Shown here: piece after piece, positions 13,764-25,802 of the stretch | How the letters are laid out: each line of letters begins with the position of its first letter | How positions within the stretch are numbered: the first letter of the stretch is position 1 | Made by a program: the position numbers and the translations under genes | DNA from: Engraulis encrasicolus | Taxonomy: Eukaryota > Chordata > Actinopteri > Clupeiformes > Engraulidae | Length of the DNA stretch: 64,000 nucleotides | Assembly (NCBI RefSeq): GCF_034702125.1 | Contig: NC_085880.1 | Span: 42,219,385 to 42,283,384 of the forward strand | Direction: 5' to 3' | The notes under the pieces: model-generated | Seen by the model: only the letters and a program-made list of their open reading frames with translations | Told to the model about the DNA's origin: nothing | Databases searched by the model: none

Positions 13764-14143
13764 GCAGGACCGGATTAAGGCACAGGCTAGATATGGCTGC
13801 AGCCTAGGGGCCCCCACCTGCCAGGGGGCCCCAACAGGCTAGATATGGCTGCAGCCTAGGGCCCCCCACCTACCAGGGGGCCCCCACAGGCTAGATATGG
13901 CTTCAGCCTAGGGGCCCCCACCTACCCCTGGTCCTGGGCCCTGATTGGCCAAACAGGAAAAAAATACAGAATTGTGACAAATTGCAATATTGAAAAATTA
14001 ATCAATCATGTTGAGTGCAGTTGGTAGAGATATTATTGTTAATTCCCACTGTCTATGTAAATTTATCACAATATTTGCGTTCTGTAGGGGGCCTCACAGC
14101 AAACTGTAGCCTAGGGGCCTTAAACTATCTTAATCCAGCCCTG
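13764..14143. mobile_element. hAT-like non-autonomous element with internal tandem repeats
   Basis: Left end 'caggaccggattaagg' and right end 'cttaatccagccctg' form an imperfect terminal inverted repeat. The flanks 'attattgg' and 'attgttgg' fit an 8-bp target-site duplication with one mismatch. Inside, a unit starting 'caggctagatatggct' and containing 'gcagcctagggg' is repeated three times. A related copy is at 41556-41812. The 8-bp duplication suggests mobilisation by a hAT transposase. Confidence 0.7.
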
Positions 14144-14835
14144 ATTGTTGGAACGAAGCATCTTCTGATAGATGTGTCATCTTTAATTTTTGGGCAATTG
14201 AGGTGCTCTCTGTGCAAGAGATGCCAGTGTTTTCATACAATGATTCCCGTCGTCAGTGAACTTGTTTTCGTAAGCTTTTTTTTCTCCGTAGCCATCAGCA
14301 TGAGCAAGTTGCCTCGTGTGAGGTATCAGACGCACCATTACGAAGCGGCGTGATTGGGCATGACTGATTAGAATGAATCGTTTTCCCCTGCACAGAACTG
14401 TCCACGCATTTTGAGTAATGGGCTAACAGAAGGAGGTCATAATCATCGTAATTACTCATTTTGGTCAAAAATGTATTAGCTGTCCAACACAATTAGCTAT
14501 GATTCTTTCAGTGCAGACAGCACTGCAGCTAGCTTACAGAAACTAGACTACCTTCATATCAGTTAGGGCTCTCTGCAGTAGATGACTTGTGCGACTTGGC
14601 CCTGGGTAACCTTTTGAAGTTGCTGTTTACGTAATTAACTTGAATGCTGATGGATGTATCGGATGCCAGGCCTGTCTACCTTTCCTCTACTGCCATAGGG
14701 ACACAGTCTGCTGCCATGCTGTTACATGACTGGCATGCACGCACACACATGCATGCACACACACACACAGGCACGCGGGCACACACAGGCACGCAGGCAC
14801 ACCCACACACACGCGCGTGCGCGGACACGCTAACA

Positions 14836-15180
<345 letters not shown>

Positions 15181-15650
15181 GTATTATTTATATAGCACAG
15201 TATCATACATAACTGTTATTCAATGTGCTAGAGAGTAAAGAAAGAGAAAGAGAATTACAAAATATTGTATTGTATTGTATTATAGATAGTAAATAACTAG
15301 CTAAATAAGTATCACCAATGACAGAGGAGAATAAAAGTGTTCCTTTTTTATATTGAAACATGATACTGTTTGGGGCAGTTCTGATTTGGGTAGGAAGTTG
15401 GTTACAGCATTTGGCAACATAATGACTCAGCAGAGGTGCTGAGTAAGGAAATACAAAAAGAATAGAGAAGAAAAACACATTGTATTGTATTGTATTGTAT
15501 TGTATTGTGTTATATATAGTAAATAACTATCACCAAAGGCAGATGAAAATGAAGCTGTTGGGTCAGTAATAGTTCTCAGGACAGGAAGTTGGTTCCAGCT
15601 TTTGGCAGCATAATGACTCAGCAAAGGTGCTGAGTAAAGACTCACAGGAG
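15181..15650 (-). repeat. Probable LINE-derived segment with a diverged tandem duplication
   Basis: Two related units each contain 'ttgtattgtattg', 'agtaaataact', 'atcacca', 'aggaagttggtt' and 'cataatgactcagca'. On the minus strand both read SAPLLSHYxAKxxNQLP. The residues are only loosely like LINE C termini, so the identity is uncertain; the duplication is clear. Confidence 0.5.
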
Positions 15651-15889
15651 GCAGGGGTGTCTGTCTGACCCAGAAGGGGGCGGGGGTGTTGGGGGGGGGG
15701 GGGCTGTAGAGGTGTGAGAGTGTGTGAGGGGGGAGGCCGGCGGTCTATTTTGGCTCTGCAGCTGTGTGCGTGTGCGTGTGCGTTGTGGATTATGGCAGTT
15801 GGGAGGCCGGGCTGGGTAAAAGCAGGTCACGGAGGCGAGAGCAAGAGCAAGAGCAAGAGGGTGATTTAAGCAGAGTGGTATTCAGGGCA

Positions 15890-16560
15890 GCAGCAGCGGT
15901 GCTGGGGTTGGTGGTGGTGGTGAAGAGCGGCGTGTGGGGGTGGGGGGGGGGGGGGGGGGTATGCAACCACGGAGCGTGGTGGTGGTGGTGGTGGTGGTGG
16001 CAGGGGGTATGCAACCAAGGCTACTTTGCTGTAAACTTTAGGGGAAGGGAGGGCTGAAGAGGCGATGGTGGTGGTTGTGATGAGCCTGGTGTTGATAAGC
16101 ATGGTGGTTGGGGGGTATGCAACCACTAAGGCTATTTTGCTGTAAATGTTAGGGCCGGGGGGGGGGGGGGGGTGCCGAAGAGGCAGTGACAGTTGTGTTG
16201 GTGGTGGAGCGCATGGTAGTGGGTGTGGGGAGGGGTAGGAGCTGTCCACCGGTCAGTCCACTGTGCTGTAAACCTGTGGAGGGCCGGGTAGGGGGCTGAA
16301 GAGCCGGTGACATTTGTGTGTGTATGTGTGTGGGGTGGTGAATATGCTGAAAGGGGGGATGGGGTGTCAGCTAGTCAGCCCATGATGTTGCTTGAGGGGC
16401 CTTGCTGTGTTGAACCTGTGGTGGTGTTGAAATGGAGGGAAATGGAACTGGTATTCTTACCGTGCTGAAAACCTGTGGAGGATTGAGGAGGAGAAGAGAG
16501 GAGGCAGTGGCGGCTGTGATGGTGCTGAACGTGCTGCTTATAGGGTAGTGGTGGCAGTGT
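15890..16560. repeat. G-rich imperfect repeats
   Basis: Repeated words 'tatgcaacca', 'ttgctgtaaa', 'agggctgaagag' and 'gtggtggtggt', with poly-G runs near 15940-15960 and 16157-16172. Such runs could form G-quadruplexes. No coding meaning is supported. Confidence 0.6.
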
Positions 16561-16639
16561 AAATGGACAATGCAACCGCTCAGACCAACGCGCTATGAAT
16601 CGGGGAAGGTGGAGAAGGCAGTCACAGTTTTTTTATTAT

Positions 16640-16795
16640 TATTATTTTTTAGATATATTGTTGGTTTTATTGATGATAGTATAGTGAAGATGTTGACAGG
16701 AAGCGAGTGGGGCGAGAGAGACAGGGAAGGTCCGGTGAAGGACCCGACCTCGCTCAAATGGCGGACGAGTGCCCTACCGTTAGGCAACGGCAGGG
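16640..16795 (-). mobile_element. Degraded SINE, minus orientation
   Basis: Shares 'gacaggaagcgagtggg', 'gagagaga', 'aaggacccg' and 'agtgccctaccg' with the minus-strand SINE at 4146-4318. The B-box region is mutated. Confidence 0.65.
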
Positions 16796-16920
16796 CTGGC
16801 AGTGACGGTGATGCTGATAGTGTGATGGTGGGGAATGTGTCCTCCTTGCGGAGGGGGGACCCACTAGTTTGACGCCCTCTCTGTACTTCACATGGTAATC
16901 AAACATTTCAAACAAGCGAT

Positions 16921-17032
16921 TTAAGGTTAGGGTTAGGTTTAGGGTTAAGGTTAGGGTTAGGGTTAAGGTTAGGGTTAGGGTTAGGGTTAGGTTTAGGGTT
17001 AAGGTTATGGTTAGGGTTAGGGTTAGGGTCGT
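16921..17032. repeat. Interstitial telomere-like repeat
   Basis: About 110 bp of TTAGGG repeats with TTTAGGG and TTAAGG variants. Sequence on both sides is ordinary intron, so this is an internal telomeric block and not a chromosome end. Confidence 0.9.
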
Positions 17033-17618
17033 ATGACATGAGCGGTAAGTACCGAAAGTGTGTCGAATTAGTGAGTCCCTTGCGGAGGGGTCAGGGAGGG
17101 CTGAGTAGTACTAGGCAGGCCATGAATGTTGGTTAGGTAAACCTCCAGGCCTCCAGCCTTAGTCTTGGAAACGCTGACTAATATTTAGAAATCCCTGTGT
17201 GAACTACTTGAGGTCTTTCACGTATCACCAGTGGGCCCTGGACCACGCTTTGAAAACCACTGGGCTACATAAGCCTACACCATGATGGTATGCCAGCAAG
17301 GGCAGAACTCTCTGGCAGGTGGAAATGGAATAGGAGCTGTTAGGGGTTATGGGTTATGGCTGCGATAACAAAAAACAAAAAGAGGTTAGATTTAAGGTGA
17401 CAGTACCGTTACATAGCCTAAGGAGTGCATAGCAGGGCGTCACAGTAAGACAGATGTAAACTATGCTGTATAAACCATGTCAGACACATGAAACGGGCAG
17501 ACTGCTGAGTGGAAAACATTCCTGAGGTTGCAGCAGTTGAATTCAAGACTCAATGCAGCTTTTTATTGGAACAAGATGCAGACAAGGCCTGTGTTGCGCT
17601 TATGATCATGTTGTTTTT

Positions 17619-17726
<108 letters not shown>

Positions 17727-18419
17727 AATCACTGTTTGAACTCATACTGTATATTATAATTATCATCTCACAGCAAGGTTACTGTGCATTAGCAGATGTG
17801 AAGCATTTCCAATGGTCTGTTTTGCAACAGAAAAATACTAATTTTCTGTTTCGAATCAGAAACATCCACTTGATATAGCGCACCATTGTGATATAGAGTT
17901 AGTGTTTCTGATTCTAAGCAAGACATCAGGTTTTTGGTTGCAACATTGCCAGCTGAAAATGCTCCAAACTGGTTTAACCGAATAGCGCCTGGGTATCTCT
18001 TTCCAATATAAAGTAATTGATTGTGGTTGGCCCAGGCGACAAGCTTATACAAGCTCCTAAAGTGCAGTACAAGAGAGAGCTCTATGTGGAAGTCTGTTGC
18101 AATACTGAGTATAAAACATTTAAAATGTCATCAGGGAAGATTATACCCCTCCATGCACCTCCTATACCCTCAGAGCACAATACAAGTTTAGACACAGGAC
18201 ACCTTGCAAGGAACACCCTGCTCTGATGAAACTCATTACTCCTCGTGTAAAGACACTGCCCTGTCATGTTGTGCAGGTTTTGTGAGTGCTCACTGCACAG
18301 GCCCATCCCCATTAGAAACGTTTGAACTGGGCGAAAAGAGGGTGGGACAGATGGAATGTCTAGCCCTTGTTTTATTTTTTGACAGGCAGGAAATGCTTAA
18401 GGAGGCCGAATTGTTTGAG

Positions 18420-18500
18420 ATGGAGGAGGAGGAGGAGGAGGAGGAGGAGGAGGAGGAAGGAGGAGGAGGAGGAGGAGGAGGAGGAGGAGGAGGAGGAAGG
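18420..18500. repeat. GGA trinucleotide array
   Basis: (GGA)n interrupted by one AAGGA. It encodes only artefactual poly-Glu, poly-Arg or poly-Gly frames. Confidence 0.9.
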
Positions 18501-19599
18501 TGACTGCCCACGCTCCCTAGCACACCTCCAAATGATTTACTGCAGAGCCACTAATGGTTATTATGTGTCTGGCCTCTGGTCTTGAGTGCATCTCCTTGTA
18601 GCCCATGCTGCACAGTACTCGAAACTAGACTATAATTTACCAGATTTATTTTTAACACCATTGACTATGCTGGAAGTGTTGTGAAATAACAATATTCTAA
18701 TTATTCTAATAATAATAAAACAGACCAAAAAATACGGTATGTGATTTAACACACAGTTAATAGATGCACGACAGGTATCAGGTATCAGAGTAAGCTCTAT
18801 AAAGCAATTGTTTACACAGCAAAATAACAGTTTTGATGCAGTGGGTTAAATAAGACAAAAACAGACTTAAAGTCCAAAGTCTGTGGTAGCAAGTGCCATC
18901 AAATGCAACATTATGCATAACAGGCACAAAAAGAATGTAATATGAATCTATGAATACAAACATAATAGGATAATTATCAATATGCAACAGATAAAGCATG
19001 GATAAAGGCTGTCTCTCACAAATGTACTGTACTGCACTCCTAAAGTCTCTGGTCTGTATGTGCAGTAGGGGATGTGAAGGATAAAACTGTGTTTGTCTGC
19101 CAAGCAATTAAATGTGATGGCCACAGAACTGTATGACTAAGCAATTGGTGTATGTGAAGAGAACCATCGGATGAGTTATTATTGCATTCAAGTGCACAAA
19201 TGGGTTTGTTTTAGGATGATAATGGAGTCCTTGGATGAATGTTTGGAAGGGATGTTGATAGATTAATCAGGGTCTGATGATGGGTCATTTGCAGGCTTTG
19301 TTTGTCTTGTGATTTGCGTTCATGTCTGAAGTGGGTTAATTTTCAAAATGGTATTATCAGCCAGCCATGGGTCTTTGTCATAAATGATCAATTGTCATCC
19401 AGGTGCATCATGGCATTGTTTGGATGACAAACTCACAGTCTGAAATTGTCATCAATCATCTACATAAATCGTTGAGTAATGGATGTGCAGAACAATATAC
19501 TGTCTTTTATACTTTCATACAAAAGACTGTCCTTTTTTCCACAAAGCATCCATTGTACTGACACATAAGTAGGCTACCAGGCAGTAGATGAAAAGTAAA

Positions 19600-19785
19600 C
19601 TGTTGGGGGCGCTGTGGTGCAGCGCGCTAAGCCCCCCACATTTAGGCCCACGGGGACCCTGGTTCGAGTCCGGCCGGGGTAATTTCCCGACCCTGCCCCA
19701 TCTCTCTCTCTCCCAGTCATTTCCTATCTACCCTCACACTGCCCTATGGCCAAAAAGCCCAAAAAATACTTTAAAAAAGAAAAGT
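19600..19785 (+). mobile_element. tRNA-derived SINE
   Basis: Starts 'ggggcgctgtggtgcagcg' (A-box region 'gtggtgcagcgcgctaagc'), with a B box GGTTCGAGTCC at 19661-19671. A 'tctctctctcccagtcattt' tail with 'cctatctaccctcacactg' and an A-rich end follow. It is nearly intact. Confidence 0.82.
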
Positions 19786-19920
19786 AAATTGTTGTTCATA
19801 CTTTTGAACACATTAGCACAGCATAAGAGGTGAACTAAGTTTGCATTCATATGATATACTGTAATCTATTGGTAACTCTGTGTTTACGTTGTTTTCTCTC
19901 TTTCTTCTTTCACCCCGCAG

Positions 19921-20010
19921 GTACGAAAGCATGTAAATGACCTGTACGAAGACCTGAGAGATGGACATAACCTGATCTCCTTGTTGGAGGTCTTGTCTGG
20001 AGAATCACTG
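19921..20010 (+). CDS. dst: dst exon: CH1 middle part
   Basis: 90 bp, phase 0 to 0, acceptor 'caccccgcag', donor 'gtgagt'. It encodes 30 residues, [20 protein letters not shown] followed by [30 protein letters not shown] is one of the most conserved blocks of plakin CH1 domains. VRKHVND is the dystonin form (MACF1 has VRKHIND). Confidence 0.96.
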
Positions 20011-20063
20011 GTGAGTATTGTTTATCACCTTGGCCTCTATACGGCCTCCATACAGTCTCATGT

Positions 20064-20346
20064 AGAGTTGTATGACATAAAAGTAGAAGTACCCCTGCAG
20101 GTGTAATTATAACAGTAGTATGTAAGTAGTAGTATGACATTACATGTACAGCAGTACACAAGTAATTAGTAGCAAGATTTAGATAATTAAAAAAGACATC
20201 TAGGCGCAGTGTAGAGTTGAAACACTGACAGCATTGTCCAACACACGGTAAAAGAAGAAACATCTAGTGGAAAGCGTGTAATATCATATCACTGGTGTTG
20301 AAATTACATTTGTAGGAGTACTTCTACTTCTACGTTATACAACTCT
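20064..20346. mobile_element. Foldback element (tip 'agagttgtatgac')
   Basis: The left arm 'agagttgtatgacataaaag' with 'tagaagtacc' is matched in inverse by 'gtacttctacttctacg' and 'ttatacaactct' at the right end. A shorter relative is at 33031-33190. No coding sequence; a palindromic non-autonomous transposon is likely. Confidence 0.65.
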
Positions 20347-20476
20347 GGGGTGAATTTCTGGAAAACGTAGTTGCTAACTTGGTTAGCTACTTTGTTGGTT
20401 GCAATGCAATTTCCCATGGGCAACTACCGAAGTTGCTAACTGCTAACAACTACGCTTTCCAGAAATGCACCCCTGG
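20346..20476. mobile_element. Foldback element, 'ttgctaac' family, copy 1
   Basis: Inverted halves: 'ggggtgaatttctggaaaac' with 'gtagttgctaac', against 'gttgctaactgctaac' and 'ctttccagaaatgcacccc'. Centre 'gcaatgcaatttcccatggg'. Related copies are at 23041-23171 and, nested, about 21795-21968. Confidence 0.7.
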
Positions 20477-21613
20477 TCCCATGTGTGGTGTCCCTGTGAC
20501 CTGTGCCACCCTCCGCCCCTCCGTCCTCTCTTGTTCCTCCTCTGTCTTATTGTATTGCGATTTCACCTGTTAGTGCTCTCGTGGTTTAGCTTGACATGTT
20601 GCTATGTTGTTAGTGCACTGTAGGTCATGATGTCTCATGTAGTGTGTTGTTATTTGTGTTGGGTTTTGCATTTGTGTGGCAAGGTGAAGTTACTGAGCTC
20701 AATCAAGGGCCAGCTTAGTATTAATCCTTAATGCACTTAACTTGTAAGCTTGATAACACGATTAATTTCTTATAGCTAAATCTGATTGAGCTTTATTGAT
20801 AATAGGTTACTTGCGAAGCTACGTATGTTTGTTTTTGCACTGCTTCTGAATTTGAGGGCAAATATGCATGAGTTTATTCTCTGTTCTGCCTCCTGTGTCG
20901 TGTTGAAAGTGAGCGTAAAATAAAGACATTCACTTTCTGAGGGGTAAGGAGAGGAATTTTGATGATGCAGTGTGTGTTTTTGTAGTTCGTCGCTCTATCT
21001 GTGAAAGTTATTATGATAAAATGGTTGTAGTCATGAGGGAGATCAGTCTACTCCAATATGAGGAAGAAAAAACGCTGGTGGTTTCCAGCAAGTCAGTGAT
21101 ATTGGATAGTCTTACTCCATAGTTAAATATTAGCCTTTCCACATGAATTGTGACTTAGGTCTAAATGATGTCGTATGTTAGCAGAAACAGTGTGGAATGT
21201 AAAGCCAGCCTTGCTGAAGCCAAGGAACATTGGCAGTAGTGTGCTTCAGCAGTGGAGGCTGTTCAACTTTCTAAGGACCTTTTTTTCTTTTTTGTTTACC
21301 CCCTTCCCCTTTTCTTCTGTCTTTTCTCTGTCTTCCTTTTCCTTTATGTTTCCTCCTCTATTCTATTCTTTGCTCCCTCCCTACCCCCATTGATTCCTCC
21401 CCTTCATCCTCATCTGTTCTGTTTCTCCTTGTGTGCCCATGTTGGTGTTCCTTTGCCCCCACCCACCTACCTCCTACCCACCTCTCCTCCCCCCTCCTGT
21501 GCGTTTGTGTCCCTGTGTTTGTGTGTGTCTCTCTGTGTATGTGTACTTGTGTGTGTGTGTATGTGTGTGCTGTTTCTCCCATACCGCTCTCCCATGTCGT
21601 TTACTGGGGTAAG

Positions 21614-21649
21614 CCGCGGGAGCGTGATTTTCTGAAGACGTTGCGGTTG
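21614..21649 (+). CDS. dst: Optional 36-bp microexon within the dst CH1 domain
   Basis: The 36 bp between acceptor 'actggggtaag' and a perfect 'gtgagt' donor encode PRERDFLKTLRL in phase 0. The preceding exon ends ...GESL and the next begins PREKGRMRF, so inclusion gives [22 protein letters not shown]. Plakins, including plectin, are known to include an optional short exon at this exact place with the same PRERD...RL pattern. The non-pyrimidine acceptor end suits regulated inclusion. The insert lies in the loop between CH1 helices next to the actin-binding surface, so it may tune affinity; that effect is inferred. Confidence 0.85.
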
Positions 21650-21758
21650 GTGAGTGCGGCTGACGCATGCGCGGGTGTGCGGCATGGGGCTGAGCAGCAG
21701 GTTGTCGATGACGATAAGGGGGTAGGTGTGGGCCGGGTCGGGTCCGGGTCCGGGTCGC

Positions 21759-22093
21759 GGGGCCTATACTATGAAGCTGGTTCAGGAGTAAACCAGGATC
21801 ACGTTTCTCGATAGTGTCGTTGCTAACCAGTTAGCAACTTAGTTAGTTGCCAATGGATTGAAAATGCATGGCAACTAAGTAAGTTGCTAATTTAGTTAGC
21901 AACTTAGCTAACTTAGCTAGCGTAGCTAACTTAGTTAGCAACGACACTGTCGAGAAACGGACCCCTGGTTAAGCCAAGAGGTAAATCACCTCATAGAAGA
22001 TCCTGGAGTCCTCAGGCTCTTCTATTAGGTGATTTACCTCTTAACCTAACCTGGCTTACCCCTGAACCAGCCTCTTAGTATACAGTAGGCCCC
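21759..22093. mobile_element. Foldback element split by a second foldback element
   Basis: Outer ends 'ggcctatactatgaagctgg' and 'ccagcctcttagtatacag' match the intact 180-bp copy at 28766-28945. After 'gagtaaaccagg' the copy is interrupted until 'ttaagccaagaggtaaatc'. The interrupting 170 bp begins 'atcacgtttctcgatagtg', ends 'cactgtcgagaaacgg' plus 'acccctgg', and belongs to the 'ttgctaac' family seen at 20346 and 23041. This is a clear nested insertion. Confidence 0.75.
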
Positions 22094-22359
22094 TGGTCCG
22101 GGAGCCCCTACAGCCCTCACCCCGCTCTACCCCCTCTCTCCCTAACACCACTAATGCGTAGCAGAGTGACGTGGCATTTTAACAAGTGTGATAAACAATC
22201 ACGATAAACAAATCAAATTACAGGCAGAACTGAAACCCATTAAGCAGCTCACCGTCCCAACTGATCCCAGACCTGTGCTATTGTACAGTGCACTGCTGCC
22301 AGCTCCTCCCTGGGTGTTCAATTTTCTTCTTCTATCTATTTCCTGTTCTCTTTTCCTTC

Positions 22360-22473
22360 CTTTCCTCTTCCTCCTCCTCCTTCTTCTTCCCTTTTCTTTC
22401 TTTCTTTCTTTCTTTTTCTTCTTCTTATTCTTCTTCTTCTTCTTCTTCTTCTTCTTCTTCTTCTTCTTCTTCT

Positions 22474-22504
<31 letters not shown>

Positions 22505-22510
22505 TTCTCT
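22360..22510. repeat. CTT-rich pyrimidine array
   Basis: (CTTT)n followed by about 25 CTT units at roughly 22418-22497. Confidence 0.95.
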
Positions 22511-22802
22511 CTGGTGGTTTGCAGTAATTAGCTTGGTCACGGCAGGTAACGGGGTCAATTATCACTGCAGTGCGAGGGGCTGTTTCTACCAAAATAAATC
22601 GGATGCCATGTCCATATGAGCACACACAGTACAGTACAGGATGAGCTTTATGTCAGTACACCAACAGAGGAACTTCCTACTGATGCGTTACCGTGCAGCC
22701 TGGGAGGGTTTTGTTATTTGTTTTCTATTTCCTGTGAGCCATACTGTACTACTCTGGAAGGAGACGTCATTCATTCTTAGGTGTAGGTAGAGGTTACTTA
22801 CG

Positions 22803-22973
22803 CCTCTTTTCCGGTTTTCTGGTAGGCCTACACCTCGACACAGCGTGACTCAGTTGCCACTTCTTGCTTTATGATTGAGCTGTGACGTGCCTACTCGAAA
22901 AGCAAAAAGTGGGGGCAGAGTTGTGCTTTGTCGGGCTGTAGGCCTACCAGAAAACAGGCAGTGGAAAAGAAGC
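22803..22973. mobile_element. Foldback element (tip 'cttttccggttttctgg')
   Basis: 'gttttctggtaggcctac' on the left is matched by 'gtaggcctaccagaaaac' on the right, with flanking 'cctcttttcc' and 'ggaaaagaag'. About 170 bp in total. The arms are diverged in the middle. Confidence 0.6.
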
Positions 22974-23040
22974 ATTAGTGTGTAGGCCTACATGTATAGC
23001 CTTTAGGGGTTATGTTGCAAAGGTGGTTAAGTAACAAGTC

Positions 23041-23171
23041 TGGGGTGCATTTCTCGAATGCGTAGTTGTTAGCTGTTAGCAACTCGTGTAGTTGCCAATG
23101 GGAAATTGCATTGCGACCAACAAAGTAGCTACTGTAGTTAGCAACTTCGCTTTTGAGAAATTCACCCCTGG
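23041..23171. mobile_element. Foldback element, 'ttgctaac' family, copy 3
   Basis: 'tggggtgcatttctcgaa' and 'gagaaattcacccctgg' are inverted ends. The core 'gttgccaatgggaaattgca' resembles the inverse of the core of the copy at 20346. Confidence 0.7.
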
Positions 23172-23882
23172 TTTGTTAAACCCAGAGGTGGTCATAAACC
23201 TGACAAAAACTACAACAATCCATCAGCATTTGTGTAATGCCCAGTAATGCCCTACAAAGGCAAAGTGCAGTAATTACACTACTGTTTAGTCAAAATTGAG
23301 TTTTGACTGAAAATGGTCTTCATTACATCTCCTTTATCTTGTGACAAAGCCTTATGGTCCAAATGTGTCCCGTTTTAGAGATATATTGATTGTCATGTCA
23401 AATTTTCTGTAACTACAATATCCAACCTAATACCAAGGATTTGAAGGCATTTTTCTCAGTTTCAATGTTGGCGTAGTCACTGCACTTTGCCTTTGAAGGA
23501 TTGAGTTTAGTTTGGAGAATGAAGCCCTGGGCTTTTTTTATTTTTACTAACCGATTCACCTCTGGGTTAACTTAACTAGCATTGTTATTTAACCCCTATT
23601 GGCACCCGCTGTCTTTGCGATTGCACACGTCTTTGCGATTTTTAAATCTTTATTTTATTTTGTTGTTAATCGAAAAAAAAAAAAGCACAACATAGTTTTG
23701 TCTGGCTGAACAGCACATGAACTAAGACACGTTTCTCATTCCTCTGCATGGATGCTCAAATGTCGGTTTGCACTTTTGACTGCTTGGGAGTTCAGCCTTG
23801 GCCGTTCCCTCCTCTGTGAGAGCTTGTTGCATCATGCAGCCACATAAACTCACATGCACGCAGTGGACCAAACTCACCACTG

Positions 23883-23889
<7 letters not shown>

Positions 23890-23924
<35 letters not shown>

Positions 23925-23992
23925 GCACACACGCATGCACACTCACACACGTGACAGACACACACACACACGTGACAGACACACACAATAGA

Positions 23993-24072
<80 letters not shown>

Positions 24073-24089
24073 ACAGACACACACAATAG

Positions 24090-24166
<77 letters not shown>
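23890..24166. repeat. CA arrays with 'gtgacagacac' spacers
   Basis: Three CA arrays separated by copies of 'cgtgacagacacacac' and 'aatagacgc'. The higher-order unit has itself been duplicated. Confidence 0.9.
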
Positions 24167-24169
<3 letters not shown>

Positions 24170-24527
24170 CCCCTTTTAATGTCTTTATTATGTTATATAC
24201 CATCAAGTTCCACCATCCACCATCCACCATTGTACTGTACATATACAGTAGATGTGCTCACATGCGGAAGCGCTTGAGTGACTCCTCTGGACCAGAGTGA
24301 TCTCACAGTGTTGCGTAATAATAATAGGAGATGGAAATGAACGGTTCTTCCCCGCCTGCCCAAGGCGCTGGGGCTAGCTGGACGTGAGTAGGGAGGGTAG
24401 TCAAGGTCTCTCTTCCCCTGCTGCAGTGCCTTCCGCCTGGAGGCTTTTAGTCCCGTCGCCTGCCTGCCAACCAGCTACCCACCCAGCCATCCAGCCATCC
24501 ATCCACTTAGCCCTTGCCGGACCCTGG

Positions 24528-24925
24528 CACAGGGCCGCTGACAATGTTTGCCAGGCCCAGGACAAATTCATCTGAATGCCCCCCCCTCCCCATTCAATGC
24601 ATAGAATATAATGAGAACCCAATTCTGGGCCCACTCTCTCCCCGGGGCCCGGACAACTGACCCCTTTTGTCCTCCTACCCTGTCGGCTTCCCTGTACCCA
24701 GGCATCCATCCACTTAGCCATGATCCAGCCAGTGCCGCTGACAGCGTTTACCAGGCCCAGGACAGTTTCATTTGTATGGGCCCATCCATCCATCCATTGC
24801 ATTCAATATAATGTGAACCCAATTCTGGGCCCACTCTCTTCTCTCCCTGGGCCTGTGACAACTGACCCCTTTGTCCTCCTCCCCTGTCGGCTTCCCTGCA
24901 CCCAGTCATCCATCCACTTAGCCAT
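24528..24925. repeat. Two tandem units of about 200 bp (relatives of 182-345)
   Basis: Each unit has 'gccgctgacaa/gcgttt', 'ccaggcccaggaca', 'acccaattctgggcccac', 'acaactgacccctttt' and 'ctgtcggcttccctg'. Units are separated by 'catccatccacttagccatg'. Confidence 0.7.
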
Positions 24926-25013
24926 GATGCAGACACTTCCCCAGCCAGCCACTTACTTACTCAGTTGGGCTGCCACGCCATTTTTTTCCGTCTCGCTGCC
25001 CACTCGCTACGCC

Positions 25014-25770
25014 CCTGGTCAGCCGCCGTCCACGTGTTTCGGTTATTTTCCCCCTCTCGTGTTGTTATTTTTCCCCTCCGCCTCCGCCTCCACCTCCACC
25101 TCATCCTCCTTTCTTCCGATTCTCATTGTCCGAGTCCTTTCCTCCTGGCATCCTCTTTAGCAGGGGCGGATCTAGCCATTTTGGGGCCCTAGGCGAAATA
25201 TAAACATGGGGCCCTCACGCCTCTGGTCAGCCGTTGTCCACGTGTTTCGGTTATTTTCCCGCTCTCGTGTTGTTATTTTTCCCCTCCGCCTCCTTGTCCG
25301 CCACTTCCTCCTCCTCCTTTCTTCCGATTCTCTTCGTCCGAGTCCCTTCCTCCTGGCATCCTCTTTAGTCGGCTGTAGCTAGCATCCTACCACGTGCACG
25401 TGTTTCGTTTATTTTCCCCCTCTCGCCCCCTTCCCCTCCGCCTCCTTGTCCGCCACTTCCTCCTCCTCCTTTCTTCCGATTCTCTTCGTCCGAGTCCCTT
25501 CCTCCTGGCATCCTCTTTAGTCGGCTGTAGCACCTCACCAGGGGGGGCATCCGTCTCGCTACCCACTACGCCTCTGGTCAGCCGCCGTCCACGTGTTTTG
25601 GTTATTTTCCCCCTCTCATGTTGTTATTTTTCCCCTCCGCCTCCTTGTCCGCCACTTCCTCCTCCTCCTCCTTTCTTCCGATTCTCATCGTCCGAGTCCC
25701 TTCCTCCTGGCATCCTCTTCAGTCGGCTGTAGCTAGCACCTCACCAGGGGGTTCTCCTTCCTGCTACTAT
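25014..25770. repeat. Minisatellite of four units, about 170-200 bp each
   Basis: Repeated words are 'gtccacgtgtttcggttatt', 'ttcccctccgcctcc', 'ttcttccgattctc' and 'ttcctcctggcatcctcttt'. Units start near 25014, 25221, 25391 and 25574 and differ by deletions. The open frames through it all come from the repeat. Confidence 0.8.
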
Positions 25771-25802
25771 TCAGAGTTTCCTGTCGGCTGTATTTGGGGC
25801 AG

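Noticed and set aside
19600..19680. Functional tRNA gene at the SINE head
   Set aside because: A and B boxes are present, but the acceptor stem and anticodon arm do not fold as a tRNA, and a SINE body and tail follow directly.
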